This document shows positions 25,001-34,814 of a stretch of 64,000 nucleotides of DNA, in pieces (position 1 is the first letter of the stretch; every line of letters begins with the position of its first letter). The DNA comes from CAIYRG01 sp964494505 (GTDB lineage: Bacteria; Pseudomonadota; Alphaproteobacteria; Micropepsales; Micropepsaceae). Made by a program: the position numbers and the translations under genes. Under the pieces are notes generated by a model. It saw nothing but the letters and a program-made list of their open reading frames with translations. It was not told the DNA's origin and searched no databases. The stretch covers positions 62,001 to 126,000 of the forward strand of contig CAZBRO010000001.1 in NCBI GenBank assembly GCA_964494505.1. The letters are read 5' to 3'.

Positions 25001-27211
25001 TCGGATGTTGAGCGGATCGCCGAAAACCGTGAAGAGATGCGTCAAGAAGGCGAACCTACGAGCTTCCTTCCAGCTCTGTTCTGCTCGCCCACGATGGAGC
25101 TTGGTGTCGATATCAGTTCCTTAAACGCCGTCTATCTTCGGAACGCGCCGCCGACACCGGCGAATTATGTTCAACGCGCCGGGCGCGCCGGTCGAAGCGG
25201 CCAAGCCGCGCTCGTCATCACGTATTGCGCGGCCCAATCTCCGCACGATCAATATTATTTTGCCAATCGCCAAGGTCTCGTCGCCGGCGTCGTCAAGCCA
25301 CCCGCCTTGGATCTTGCCAATCGAGATCTCCTGAAGAGCCACCTCCATGCAGAATGGCTTGCGGCTGCGGTCGTACCGCTCAAGCCTTCGATTCCAGAGA
25401 ACCTGGACATGACCGATCCGGAGATGCCGGTCTCTCAAGGAATTTCGACCGCCTTCTCAAATCTCGGTGCGAGCGAGGCTGCCAGACCAATCATGCGGCG
25501 CCTGCTGGAACGCACTATAGGCGCCATCGATCTGACGGATGCGCCATGGCTGGCTGATCTGGATGCGTTCATCGAAGAGACGGATCGAGAAGCCGCGCAG
25601 AATTTCACCCGGAGTTTCGGCCGGTGGCGCGAGCTTTATCGCAGTGCCCGCCGCGAGCAGGACGAGTCGCATCAGATTCAGCAGAAAACTTCATTCAGGC
25701 CGGGCGAGCGCAAGGAAGCGGCTCGCCGTCACTTCCGGGCAACGGAAGAGCTCGACATGTTGGAGCGTGGACAGGCATCGAACGGATCTGACTTCTATAC
25801 GTACCGCTATTTGGCAACAGAGGGTTTCCTGCCGGGCTACAACTTCCCGCGTCTGCCGCTCTATGCATTTATCCCCGCGACGAAACGAGCGGCGGTCCTA
25901 CAGAGGCCGCGTTTCCTTGCTATTTCCGAGTTTGGTCCAAACAGTTTGATCTATCATGAGGGCCGCGCCTATCGAGTTGTGCGCGCGAAGCTGCCGGCGC
26001 ATGGCCGTCTCGACGACGGCAAGCTGGCGACGACCAGCCTCGTCTTATGCGCCGAATGCGGGGCCGCTCACGCTGATGACAAACTGGAGCGTTGCCATGC
26101 CTGTGGTGCTTCGCTCGCGGGCGTGGACCGTCTCGATAACGTCTATCGGATCGATAATGTGGAAACTGCGCCGTCTGCGCGGATCACGGCGAACGACGAA
26201 GATCGCCAGAGGCGCGGATTCGAAATTCAAACAGTCTTTCAGTGGCAGTTCGACAAAGGAGTTCCGGATACACGCACACTCACCTTGCGCGCCGGGACAG
26301 ACCCGCTCCTCCTCCTTGACTATGGCGCACGCGCAAAGCTATCGCGCATCAACAATGGCCTGCGTCGCCGCAAGTCCAAATCGATCAAAGGTTTCTGTAT
26401 CGATCCGACGTCGGGGCGCTGGGTCAAGGACACGCTGAATGGGGGCGATGACGACGGCATTGACGTCACCGTGCCGAAATCACAGCGGATTGTTCCAATA
26501 GTTGAAGATCACAAGAACGCTCTTCTGTTGCGGCCGGTCGCGAATTTCAGCGAAGCGCAAATGGCGACACTTCAGCATGCCCTCCTGCGAGGGATTCAGA
26601 TTGTTGCGGAACTGGAGGAAGGGGAGCTGTTGGGCGAGCCTCTGCCCAAGCGCGATGAACGCAAGGCGATCCTGCTTTACGAGGCGACCGAAGGTGGCGC
26701 AGGAGTGCTCAACCGTCTGGTCGCCGACGCAAACCGTATGGCGGAGATCGCGCGCCAAGCTCTCAATCTGATGCACTTTGATTTCCCGACTGCGGGAGGG
26801 GGCATCAAGGAACGGGAGGACGCCTGTGTCGCCGGCTGCTATCGCTGCCTGCTCTCATATTTTAATCAGCCAGATCATAACTTGATCGACCGACGCGATC
26901 CGGAGGTGACGGCATTCCTCTGCAGGCTCGCAGAACCCGAGACCGTAGACGATACGAAAACAGGTGGGGCCGACAGCAAGTGGAGCAGTGCCCTGCGGCG
27001 GTGGGGCTTGCCGGCCCCGGCGACGCGCAAGATCGGCGGCATTTCATATGATCTCTACTGGCCAAACTTTCAGGTGCTGGCAGTCGCGGGATTGGCGCCA
27101 AACGGATTGGCTGCGGCCTGCGCTGATTTCGGGGTGGACCTTGTCGAGCTGCCTAATGAGCCAGGCGAGGCGGCGCCGGCCGAATTGATAAAGCTTCTGG
27201 GGGCAGCGTAG
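22061..27211 (+). CDS. DEAD/DEAH helicase fused to DUF1998 (DrmA/DrmB- and MrfA-like)
   Basis: A 1716-residue protein from a GTG start. The SF2 helicase core shows Walker A TGTGSGKS (about residues 109-116), a DELH box near 231 within VLDELHTYRGRQGADV, and QRAGRAGR (motif VI) near 1037-1044. Several zinc-ribbon-like cysteine pairs follow (CRECG near 462, CPHC near 576, CAECG...CHACG near 1329-1350). The C-terminal DUF1998 signature CVAGCYRCLLSYFNQPDHN lies near 1588. In DISARM defence, DrmA (helicase) and DrmB (DUF1998) are separate proteins; here both are in one chain, as in MrfA/YprA repair helicases, but about twice as long. It is the first gene of a tightly overlapping five-gene operon; its stop overlaps the next GTG by one base. 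Confidence 0.85.
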   Translation: MDIFDLDQALIERYESFARSFSEIHAPEIRAQIDAAYADQRFWPEPLITINPHFEAGASVDELVEQNVLDPALSKIFAAGPDRKPIKLHRHQERAVAKARNDESFIVTTGTGSGKSLCFFLPIVDAVVRARRAGEARRTRAVIIYPMNALANSQLEELEKFIGGSGLEDGLRPTYRRYTGQESDAERQAIAAAKPDILLTNFMMLELLMTRQDDLDRAVIANAVGLDFLVLDELHTYRGRQGADVAMLVRRVKERLVTSRKLMCIGTSATMSNAHDELERATAVARVGKLIFGEELSAASIIDENLARATDPRINSGSLGRALKDAVLAPTPEALTDKDLFSHPLACWIETEIGLLEGEKLRRRPPMTLSEAGSALSVQTGVAQEQCKASLAGMLSLMGRRENLRGGPSDRAFLAFKLHRFISGAGHAYATVEPAANRRVVLEGQVFHPADPDARLYPVFFCRECGQEHHSVRVENSLDGIRVLARPIDEPASEDVEADGSRTGFLVPAVNADFSFGGAIADYPDDWQETTPAGQERLKSGHRGKHEGQLLSVRPDGSLGDDGVSTWFFGGKYRFCPHCRHQPPQQARDINKLAGLSAEGRSSATTLIVSTILAWMENDGTLEEGTRKLLGFTDNRQDAALQAGHFNDFIFVTLLRGAILRAVRGAGDKGLADVRFGEAVRKALGFDLEESDRLVDWMFDPRVKGFHNRQAAEEVLTSVLAHRLWADLRKGWRFTNPNLEEAGLISVRFPGLDDLARDDEEFAGNRRLAGATPEMRARLFNLLFDYMRRGLAIATEALDRQRILQVAEASRNHLRDPWLIDQNEEYELRQASFLMIDPPSKADISVAEDGLIVRGGWRTALGKALRSKDIWGEPLPVKEYGDVIATLLRAAESHQVVRRVVTGGDAPAWRLASTALRLFPATNRSDGKRENPFFRTLYGEVAEMLAQQGDLPFAFEAREHTAQVDQKVRAWREDRFRFGTSDVERIAENREEMRQEGEPTSFLPALFCSPTMELGVDISSLNAVYLRNAPPTPANYVQRAGRAGRSGQAALVITYCAAQSPHDQYYFANRQGLVAGVVKPPALDLANRDLLKSHLHAEWLAAAVVPLKPSIPENLDMTDPEMPVSQGISTAFSNLGASEAARPIMRRLLERTIGAIDLTDAPWLADLDAFIEETDREAAQNFTRSFGRWRELYRSARREQDESHQIQQKTSFRPGERKEAARRHFRATEELDMLERGQASNGSDFYTYRYLATEGFLPGYNFPRLPLYAFIPATKRAAVLQRPRFLAISEFGPNSLIYHEGRAYRVVRAKLPAHGRLDDGKLATTSLVLCAECGAAHADDKLERCHACGASLAGVDRLDNVYRIDNVETAPSARITANDEDRQRRGFEIQTVFQWQFDKGVPDTRTLTLRAGTDPLLLLDYGARAKLSRINNGLRRRKSKSIKGFCIDPTSGRWVKDTLNGGDDDGIDVTVPKSQRIVPIVEDHKNALLLRPVANFSEAQMATLQHALLRGIQIVAELEEGELLGEPLPKRDERKAILLYEATEGGAGVLNRLVADANRMAEIARQALNLMHFDFPTAGGGIKEREDACVAGCYRCLLSYFNQPDHNLIDRRDPEVTAFLCRLAEPETVDDTKTGGADSKWSSALRRWGLPAPATRKIGGISYDLYWPNFQVLAVAGLAPNGLAAACADFGVDLVELPNEPGEAAPAELIKLLGAA

Positions 27212-29997
27212 TGGACGCAGTACGATTTTCTCCGGGTGATCTTGTGGAGGCGCGCGGACGCGAATGGGTTGTCCTGCCATCACCTGATGATGACATCCTC
27301 AATGTCCGGCCACTGTCAGGATCGGAGGCTGACGCGCAGCGGATAGCGCTCGCGCTTGAGGTGACCCCAGTGAAACCGGCGCGGTTTGCGCCACCCACGC
27401 CCGGTCGGCGGGATACCCAGGACGGCGCCCGTCTGCTCGCGGATGCGTTGCGTCTGTCGCTGCGTCGCGGTGCGGGGCCCTTCCGCAGCGCCGCCCATCT
27501 TGGCGTGGAGCCTCGCGCTTATCAGCTCGTGCCGCTGATGATGGCGTTGAAGTTGTCGGTCGTGCGGCTGCTAATCGCCGATGACGTTGGCATCGGGAAG
27601 ACAATTGAAGCCGGGCTGATCGTCCGCGAGATGCTCGATCGTGGCTTGATCGACCGCTTTTCGGTGCTCTGTCCTCCGCATCTCGTCGAGCAGTGGGTCG
27701 GTGAGCTGGCCGAGAAATTCGATATCGATGCCGTTGCCGTCACGTCAGCACGCGCTCGTTCCCTTGAACGCGGGCTCCCCGCCGCTCAAAGCCTGTTTGA
27801 GGCCTATCCCCATACTGTTGTCAGCCTCGATTACATCAAGGCAGACAGCCGACGCGATGAGTTCGCACGGGCCTGTCCCTCGCTAGTGATCGTCGACGAG
27901 GCACACGCCTGCGTCGGCGGCGAGCGTGGCCGACATCAGCGGTTCGAGCTTCTTGAGCGCCTGGTCGCTGACGAACAACGCCACATGCTGTTGCTCACTG
28001 CGACGCCGCATAGCGGGGACGATGCCGCGTTTGATCGTCTGCTGGGTCTGATCAGCCCAGATTTTGCCGGTGGCCCGCAGGGCGATGAAAATGCTCGCGC
28101 CCGATACGCACGCCGTCTTGCACAGCACTACGTCCAGCGTCGCCGACCCGACATCATGGAATCCGGCTGGAATGAGAAGCGAACTTTTCCAGCCCATCAC
28201 GTGCAGGACGCGTCATTCAAACTCACCGGTGATTTTGCTGCCTTCCAGGATCGCGTCCTGGACTATTGCTTTGCTGTCACACAGCGGGCCGGCGCGGACC
28301 AACGGAGCCGGCGGCTGGCTTTCTGGGGAACGCTCGCGCTCATGCGCTGCGTGGGGTCGTCGCCTGCGGCTGCCGCGAGTGCGCTGCGCAATCGCCAAAG
28401 CGGGATCGCGGACGAAGAGGCAATGCAGCCGGTCGTCTTTGATGAGGACGAAGGTCTTCTCGATCAGGGTGATCTCGAACCTGGAACTGCAACTGCCGAT
28501 GCCGAAGAACGCGCCGAGCTTGCCCAATTGGTCGCGATGGCGGAAGCGCTCGACGCACGTCGTGCAACGGATTCTAAGATTGTACGATTGCTGAAGGTTC
28601 TGAAGGGCCTGCTTCAAGACGGGGCCAAGCCTGTTATTTTCTGCCGATTCATCGCAACGGCTGAGGCGCTTGGCGAGGAGCTTCGCAAGGCTTGGCCAAA
28701 GGCTGACGTCGCCGTCGTCACGGGTCGTCTGACACCCGAAGAGCGCCGCGTCTGTGTCGACCAGCTCGAAGGTTCGGAGAGCCGAATCCTGGTCGCGACG
28801 GACTGCCTTTCCGAGGGCATTAATCTGCAATCGCTGTTCGACGCGGTTATTCACTACGACCTCAGTTGGAATCCAACACGCCATCAGCAGCGTGAAGGGC
28901 GCGTCGATCGGTTTGGCCAGCAATCTCCAATCGTTCGATCCGTCACGATCTTCGGAGAGAACAGCGCCATCGACGGCGCTGTACTGCAAGTTATCTTGCG
29001 CAAGGCGGAGGCGATCCGGAAGGCGACGGGCATCTCCGTGCCCATGCCCGAGGACAGCGAGGGCGTGACGTCGGCACTCATGCAGGCTCTCATCCTTCGT
29101 GCTGGAGGGCATCGTGAGCAGCTTGCCTTCGATTTCGGTCTGTCGAGCGGACGTCTTGACGGCAAGTGGCGCGACGCCGAGGAAAACGCAAAAGCGAGTC
29201 GTGCGCGATACGCCCAAGGTGCGTTGAAGCCCGATGAGGTCTTGCCGGAATGGCGACAGATGCGGGCGCTCAACGGTGGACCAACCGAAGTCGCACGCTT
29301 CACGGATCGAGCTTTGAAACGCGTGGGGGCGCCGCTGGAGAAAGCAGGGCAGCATCATCTTGTCCATCTCGATGCGATGCCAGATGCCATCAAGGAGCGT
29401 CTGGAATTACGCGGTCTGCACGGTACGCGAAGGGTTGGATTTGAAGACGATCCAGTTCCTGGGGTGACGCATCTTGGTCGTGTCCATCCGCTTGTTGCGA
29501 GCTTGGCGGAAGGTTTGGCGGAAGGGGCGCTCGACCCTGAAGGTGCGGCGTTCCCGCCGCTTGGCCGTTGCGGCGCCTGGCGAACCGACGCCGTAACTCA
29601 GATGACGACGCTTTTGTTGCTGCGCCTTCGTTTCAAGCTGATCACCAGCGGCCGGACGAATCGGCTGCTGCTGGCAGAAGAGGCGACTGGGCTCGCCTTT
29701 GGAGGCATGTCGTCGGGAGCCTTGCTGACTGGCCTCTCTGCGTTGGCGCTTCTGGAGCCCGGGGCGACGGGTAATCTCGACGAGCAAGCGATCGCTCGTC
29801 AGATTCAGCGAGCCCATGATCGAATGGCGACCTACGAACCCGCTATAGCCGCGTTCGCGGCTGAACGAGGGCGCGTGCTTTCGGCAGACCATTTGCGCTT
29901 GACGGAGGCCGCGCGTGGCGGCGCGACTGTTGAGGTCGTCCCTGTTCTGCCTGCGGACGTGATCGGGCTCTACGTCCTCCTTCCGGAGGGCGAATAG
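27211..29997 (+). CDS. SNF2-family helicase, DrmD-like
   Basis: A 928-residue SNF2/HepA-type ATPase beginning at a GTG that overlaps the previous stop (TAGTG). Motifs: LIADDVGIGKTIEAGL (Walker A, about residue 120), VIVDEAHAC (DEAH box, near 227), LLLTATPHSGDD (motif III), VATDCLSEGINLQ (motif V) and QQREGRVDRFGQ (motif VI, near 558). An acidic insert separates the two helicase lobes. These features match the SNF2-like helicase DrmD of class 1 DISARM, which occurs next to a large adenine methylase, as here. The protein is expected to move along double-stranded DNA and discriminate self from phage DNA together with the helicase-DUF1998 partner. The DISARM assignment is an inference from motifs and context. 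Confidence 0.85.
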   Translation: MDAVRFSPGDLVEARGREWVVLPSPDDDILNVRPLSGSEADAQRIALALEVTPVKPARFAPPTPGRRDTQDGARLLADALRLSLRRGAGPFRSAAHLGVEPRAYQLVPLMMALKLSVVRLLIADDVGIGKTIEAGLIVREMLDRGLIDRFSVLCPPHLVEQWVGELAEKFDIDAVAVTSARARSLERGLPAAQSLFEAYPHTVVSLDYIKADSRRDEFARACPSLVIVDEAHACVGGERGRHQRFELLERLVADEQRHMLLLTATPHSGDDAAFDRLLGLISPDFAGGPQGDENARARYARRLAQHYVQRRRPDIMESGWNEKRTFPAHHVQDASFKLTGDFAAFQDRVLDYCFAVTQRAGADQRSRRLAFWGTLALMRCVGSSPAAAASALRNRQSGIADEEAMQPVVFDEDEGLLDQGDLEPGTATADAEERAELAQLVAMAEALDARRATDSKIVRLLKVLKGLLQDGAKPVIFCRFIATAEALGEELRKAWPKADVAVVTGRLTPEERRVCVDQLEGSESRILVATDCLSEGINLQSLFDAVIHYDLSWNPTRHQQREGRVDRFGQQSPIVRSVTIFGENSAIDGAVLQVILRKAEAIRKATGISVPMPEDSEGVTSALMQALILRAGGHREQLAFDFGLSSGRLDGKWRDAEENAKASRARYAQGALKPDEVLPEWRQMRALNGGPTEVARFTDRALKRVGAPLEKAGQHHLVHLDAMPDAIKERLELRGLHGTRRVGFEDDPVPGVTHLGRVHPLVASLAEGLAEGALDPEGAAFPPLGRCGAWRTDAVTQMTTLLLLRLRFKLITSGRTNRLLLAEEATGLAFGGMSSGALLTGLSALALLEPGATGNLDEQAIARQIQRAHDRMATYEPAIAAFAAERGRVLSADHLRLTEAARGGATVEVVPVLPADVIGLYVLLPEGE

Positions 29998-32900
29998 TGG
30001 CCCGGCATCTCAAACGTGTGGCCGACATTGGGCTGACTGCTGTCTCGATCGAGGGCGCGCTCATTTCACCGGACCAGGTGGTGGCGATCGCCGCTACTAC
30101 GCCTGACCAGAAAGTGGCCGCCGACTACGGGTGCCCGAAGGGAACGAATCTTCGCGACGAAATCACCCGCTATTTTCGGATCGGCCAGGCGCACTGGCAA
30201 GGTTATGCCAAGCTTCCGGCACCCAACGTGGTTCAAACGACCGCGTTCGTGAAAAGCCTCCTTCAGGAGGCATTCGGATTCGAGGCGCTGCTTGGTCCCA
30301 AAGTTCACCATAGGAATGGGCACACCTACCGCATCGCTCTTGAGGCCAAAGGTGGCCGCGTGCCCATCGTAGTTGCTGCGCCATTGCCGGAAAGCGATGC
30401 GTTCGCTAAGGCGCTCCCGCAACTCGGCGACGACCACGAGGGGACGATCCCGCGCCGTTCGCCGAGCGTGCTTCTTCAAGACTGGCTCAACGCCAATCCC
30501 GACGTTGCTTGGGGTTTAGTCTTCGTTGGCGACCGCGTCCGTCTTCTGCGGGACAACGCCAGCTTCACACGACCAGCCTTTATCGAGGCAGATCTTGGGG
30601 CGATATTCCGAGATGAGATGTTCGCGGATTTCACCGCGATGTGGTTGCTCGTCCACGCGACCCGGTTTGGCGGTGAGAAGGCCCCGCCCAGTGACTGCGC
30701 TCTGGAGCGGTGGCGTGAAGCTGGCCTGAGGGCCGGTACCGCCGCACGTGAAAGACTCGGAGAGAATGTTGAGGAAGCACTGCTCGCACTTGGGCAGGGT
30801 TTTCTCGACGCAAACCCTGATCTTCGCGCGAAGCTCGACAGTAACAGTCTTACCGTCCACGCTTGGTTTGAGCAGCTCCTCCGCGTGGTTTACAGGCTGA
30901 TCTTCTTAGCCGTTTCAGAAGACCGTGATCTCCTGCACGGCCCAGACGCGTCGGCGGCATCCCGCGAGCTCTATGCTTCCGCGTATGGCTTCAGCCACCT
31001 GCGGGAACGCTCGGCCCGACGGTCCGCGCATGACCATCACCATGATGCATGGGAGGGCGCGAAGATCGTCTTCCGAGGCTTACAGCGTGGCGAGAAGGTT
31101 CTGGGCCTGCCACCGCTCGGAGGGCTTTTTGCTGAAGGTCGGACGCCGGACCTGGACGATACAAGACTGCCCAATAAGGCATTCCTGCGTGCCCTATTCC
31201 ATATGAGCTGGCTGATCGAAGATGGTCGCCGCGTCCGCATCAACTGGCGCGACATGGCGACGGAAGAATTGGGGTCGGTTTACGAAGGCCTTCTTGAACT
31301 TGTCCCTGTGCGCGAAGATCACGGCCGGCGCTTCTGCTTCGCCGGCGGCGCAGAGGCCCGCGGAAACGCGCGCAAGACGAGCGGTAGCTACTATACGCCC
31401 GACAGCCTGGTTCAGACGTTGCTCGACAGCACGCTCGATCCCGTGCTTTCCCGGGCCGAGGCCGAAGGCGGAGCCGATGCAATACTCACGCTTTCAGTGA
31501 TCGATCCGGCTTGCGGTTCTGGTCACTTCCTTCTCGGCGCCGCGCGGAGAATGGCCAGCCGCATTGCGCTCCTGCGCGACAGCGAGGCGCCAGACTACCC
31601 TGCGGCCATGCGTGATGTCGCAAGCCACTGTATTCATGGCGTTGACCGCAATCCGATGGCGGTGGAGTTAGCCAAAGTAGCTCTGTGGATCGAGACCGTC
31701 GAACCGGGCAAACCACTTACCTTTCTCGACAGCAACATCCGATGCGGCGACAGTCTGATTGGCGTTTTCGATATCGAGATGCTGAGAAGGGGTATTCCCG
31801 ACGAAGCGTACAAGCCGCTCACGGGCGATGACAAGGAAATCGCCAGAGCCTATGGCCGCTATAATAGGCAACAGCGGGATGGAAAAACTGCAACGGGTCT
31901 TTTGACCGAATTGCGGCCCCCGGAGAGTCTCTCGCGTGCGGATCGCCGACTTCACGAACTTCCCGAAGACGATTTGAGGCAGGTGGAAGCAAAAGTTCGC
32001 GGCTATGACGAGTTGCGGGGGTCACAGGATTGGCAACGCCTGAAGTCGGCAAGCGATCTCTATGTATCTGCCTATCTCTATACGGCAGCGTTTTTTGCGC
32101 CCAAGCCGACGATGGCGTCGACCTTTGATGATCTGCCGCTAACCGAACATGTATGGAGGGCTGCTGGCGGCCGTGGGGTCGCGACGCATCTAATTGAGGG
32201 TGCGAGAAAGACCTCGGAAGCTGTCAGCGCTTTCCATTGGCACATCGAGTTTCCGCGTATCTTCAACACAGCGAGCGAAGCGGACCGTGGCTTTGATGTC
32301 GTGATCGGCAATCCACCCTGGGAACGTATCAAGCTACAGGAGCAGGAGTTCTTCGCATCGCGCTCGTCGGAGATCGCAGGCGCTCGGAACAAAGCCGACC
32401 GCGAAAAGCTGATTAAGAAACTGGAAAGGGCGGAGCCTGACACCCCCGATGGTCACCTCTGGGCTGATTTCCAGTTTGCAAAGCGGACTGCGGAAGCGGC
32501 TAGCGAGTTCGTTCGCTCGTCGGGCCGGTATCCCCTGACAGGTAGGGGCGACGTCAACACTTATGCACTGTTTGCCGAGCTCTTCTCCAGACTGGCTAAG
32601 CAGCAAGGACGCGCTGGCGTCATTGTGCCGACAGGCATCGCCACAGATAGTTCGACCGCGTTGTTTTTTGGATCCTTAGTATCTGAAAGGCGCCTCTTTA
32701 GTTTGCACGATTTTCAGACGGGTCTTGGCTTCTTTGATCGAATTGGGCATGCCCGTTTCAAATTCTGTCTTTTGACCCTCGGAGGTTCAGGTACTGGACC
32801 CGAGGCCATTAGCTTCAGTTTCTTCTCGAGGACGATTGAAGAGTTTGGGGATGAGCGTCGTCATTTCACGCTTACGCCTGCGCAGATAGTCGCAATTAAT

Positions 32901-34814
32901 CCCAACACGGCAACTGCCCCCGTTTTCCGGACAAGGTTCGATGCCGATCTAGCGGCGAAGTTTCATATTCGTGCGCCGGTGCTGATCGCAGAGAATGTGG
33001 CCCCAGACAGCGAAGACATGAATGCTTGGGGAATTTCCTTCCAAACGATGTTCCATATGTCGGGCGATTCCGATCTGTTTTCGACAGCGCAGGGGCTGAT
33101 TGCGGAAGGTTGGGCTCCTGATGGTGTCGATTTTGTTCGTGAGGCGTCGACAAAATTAGAGCGACGTGTACCTCTCTATGAGGCCAAGATGATCCATCAT
33201 TTCGATCATCGCTGGGCAACATATGCTGGCGCGGGCACAGACGACGAGGAAGGCGCACGGGACTGCAGTCTAGCGGAAAAGCAGGACCCGGACTTCGAGC
33301 CATCGCCGCGTTATTTCGTGCCCGAGACGGAGGTGAAGGTACGCGCTGCGCGAGTGCCGGCGAGCCTGAAGCGAGGCTTCCGGGATTCCAACCCGGATCG
33401 GGTGCTTAAAAGTCTTACCGAATGGCTCGCTGGTTGGCGTTTAGAACACAACGGGGCGCTGCGCGAGGAGGAGCTGATCGGGATTCTAGGGAGTGCTCAT
33501 GCCTGGCGCTCGGTGCTCGGAATGTCTCCCGACCGTTTTCTAATGGAAGCAAAGACTATTGATGCTGGCCGCGACATGCAGCGCGAGACGCCGCTCACCT
33601 CCGATGATGTAATCTTCCTGACCGAGGGGCCACGCGATCCACTCGACCTTGCGCAGGAGTTCATCGAACGCAAACAGCCTCGTTGGCTGATGGGTTGGCG
33701 GGATATCTGCCGCTCAACGGATGAGCGAACTGTAATCGCGAGCGTGTTTCCCAAAGTAGGTGTAGGTCACACCACACCACTCTTCTATGTCAACGCTGGT
33801 CCGAAGATGATTGCTGCGAAACTAGCGATGTGGACGTCGCTACCGTTTGATTACGTGGCGCGACTCTCCATCGGCGGAACGCATCTCACCTACAGTTATT
33901 TAAAGCAATTCCCCGTGTTCCCTCCCTCGGCCTTTACGCTCGCCGATCTCGCTTTCATCATGCCTCGAGTGCTGGAGCTAACTTACACCAGCAACGCCAT
34001 GCGTCTGTGGGCCGAAGACCTCGGCCGAAGTGGACCGCCGTTTGCTTGGGATGAGGCGCGCCGCGCGCAGTTGCGCGCCGAGCTCGATGCATTGTTCGCA
34101 CTAAAATACGGCTTGAACCGCGACGAATTGCGGTACGTGCTCGATCCGACTGAAGCCAAAGGTGGGGACTATCCTTCCGAAACCTTCCGTGTGCTCAAAA
34201 CCAATGAAGAACGGCGCTTCGGTGAATACCGCACCAGTCGCCTCGTGCTTGAGGCTTTTGACCAACTTTCAGTGACAAGTATTGTGACCACCCCGATCGT
34301 CGTTCGTCCGCCAGAGCCAGCGATTTTGTTCGATGGCTCATGGGCCCGTCCGGTTCAACCACAAGCAGGCGACATTGGCGCGGTATTGTCCGCTATCCTC
34401 AAAGCAATCGGGAGCCCAAAGCCGACCCGCGACGTTCGCCTCGCGGCGGTTCTTGTCTTGGAGCCACGACTGTTGGTTCCTCTTTTGCCCGATCCGCAAG
34501 CATCGGAATGGCGTCGGCTCATCGGCTCAGAAGCCGATCCTCTCGCGCGCAACGTCGCCGCATTCACGACGCGGAACAATGCGGCCTGGGGAGCCGCGGT
34601 CCGAAATCATCGCGGGAATGGTCGGCTTATAGAAGACCTTCAAGCGGATACTTGGGCGCCCGGCTCGGGACTCGATGCGATCGTCACAGCAGGTTGGCCA
34701 GATGGTCGCGCCGGTTTCGTTTGGGCGGCATTGAGGAGCATCGACTTCGACACAGCGGTGAACTCACTGCCGGACGACATGCAACGGTGGATCTCCGATG
34801 CCGCAGCAGCCTGA
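29997..34814 (+). CDS. Eco57I-type adenine-specific DNA methylase (DrmMI/PglX-like)
   Basis: A 1605-residue protein; the GTG start overlaps the preceding stop by one base. After an N-terminal 460-residue region of unknown fold comes [15 protein letters not shown], then the SAM-binding [15 protein letters not shown] (near 500) and the catalytic NPPW in [11 protein letters not shown] (near 768), defining an N6-adenine methylase of the Eco57I/type IIG group. The C-terminal half, with [11 protein letters not shown] near 1300, resembles target-recognition regions of type IIG and PglX enzymes. In DISARM the large methylase marks host DNA as self. No PD-(D/E)XK nuclease is evident in the N-terminus, but the region is long enough to hide one. 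No BREX genes (pglZ, brxL) are nearby. Confidence 0.85.
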   Translation: MARHLKRVADIGLTAVSIEGALISPDQVVAIAATTPDQKVAADYGCPKGTNLRDEITRYFRIGQAHWQGYAKLPAPNVVQTTAFVKSLLQEAFGFEALLGPKVHHRNGHTYRIALEAKGGRVPIVVAAPLPESDAFAKALPQLGDDHEGTIPRRSPSVLLQDWLNANPDVAWGLVFVGDRVRLLRDNASFTRPAFIEADLGAIFRDEMFADFTAMWLLVHATRFGGEKAPPSDCALERWREAGLRAGTAARERLGENVEEALLALGQGFLDANPDLRAKLDSNSLTVHAWFEQLLRVVYRLIFLAVSEDRDLLHGPDASAASRELYASAYGFSHLRERSARRSAHDHHHDAWEGAKIVFRGLQRGEKVLGLPPLGGLFAEGRTPDLDDTRLPNKAFLRALFHMSWLIEDGRRVRINWRDMATEELGSVYEGLLELVPVREDHGRRFCFAGGAEARGNARKTSGSYYTPDSLVQTLLDSTLDPVLSRAEAEGGADAILTLSVIDPACGSGHFLLGAARRMASRIALLRDSEAPDYPAAMRDVASHCIHGVDRNPMAVELAKVALWIETVEPGKPLTFLDSNIRCGDSLIGVFDIEMLRRGIPDEAYKPLTGDDKEIARAYGRYNRQQRDGKTATGLLTELRPPESLSRADRRLHELPEDDLRQVEAKVRGYDELRGSQDWQRLKSASDLYVSAYLYTAAFFAPKPTMASTFDDLPLTEHVWRAAGGRGVATHLIEGARKTSEAVSAFHWHIEFPRIFNTASEADRGFDVVIGNPPWERIKLQEQEFFASRSSEIAGARNKADREKLIKKLERAEPDTPDGHLWADFQFAKRTAEAASEFVRSSGRYPLTGRGDVNTYALFAELFSRLAKQQGRAGVIVPTGIATDSSTALFFGSLVSERRLFSLHDFQTGLGFFDRIGHARFKFCLLTLGGSGTGPEAISFSFFSRTIEEFGDERRHFTLTPAQIVAINPNTATAPVFRTRFDADLAAKFHIRAPVLIAENVAPDSEDMNAWGISFQTMFHMSGDSDLFSTAQGLIAEGWAPDGVDFVREASTKLERRVPLYEAKMIHHFDHRWATYAGAGTDDEEGARDCSLAEKQDPDFEPSPRYFVPETEVKVRAARVPASLKRGFRDSNPDRVLKSLTEWLAGWRLEHNGALREEELIGILGSAHAWRSVLGMSPDRFLMEAKTIDAGRDMQRETPLTSDDVIFLTEGPRDPLDLAQEFIERKQPRWLMGWRDICRSTDERTVIASVFPKVGVGHTTPLFYVNAGPKMIAAKLAMWTSLPFDYVARLSIGGTHLTYSYLKQFPVFPPSAFTLADLAFIMPRVLELTYTSNAMRLWAEDLGRSGPPFAWDEARRAQLRAELDALFALKYGLNRDELRYVLDPTEAKGGDYPSETFRVLKTNEERRFGEYRTSRLVLEAFDQLSVTSIVTTPIVVRPPEPAILFDGSWARPVQPQAGDIGAVLSAILKAIGSPKPTRDVRLAAVLVLEPRLLVPLLPDPQASEWRRLIGSEADPLARNVAAFTTRNNAAWGAAVRNHRGNGRLIEDLQADTWAPGSGLDAIVTAGWPDGRAGFVWAALRSIDFDTAVNSLPDDMQRWISDAAAA

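Noticed and set aside
29997..34814. BREX PglX identity for the methylase
   Set aside because: No PglZ, BrxL or BrxC-like gene nearby; the SNF2 and DUF1998 neighbours fit DISARM better.
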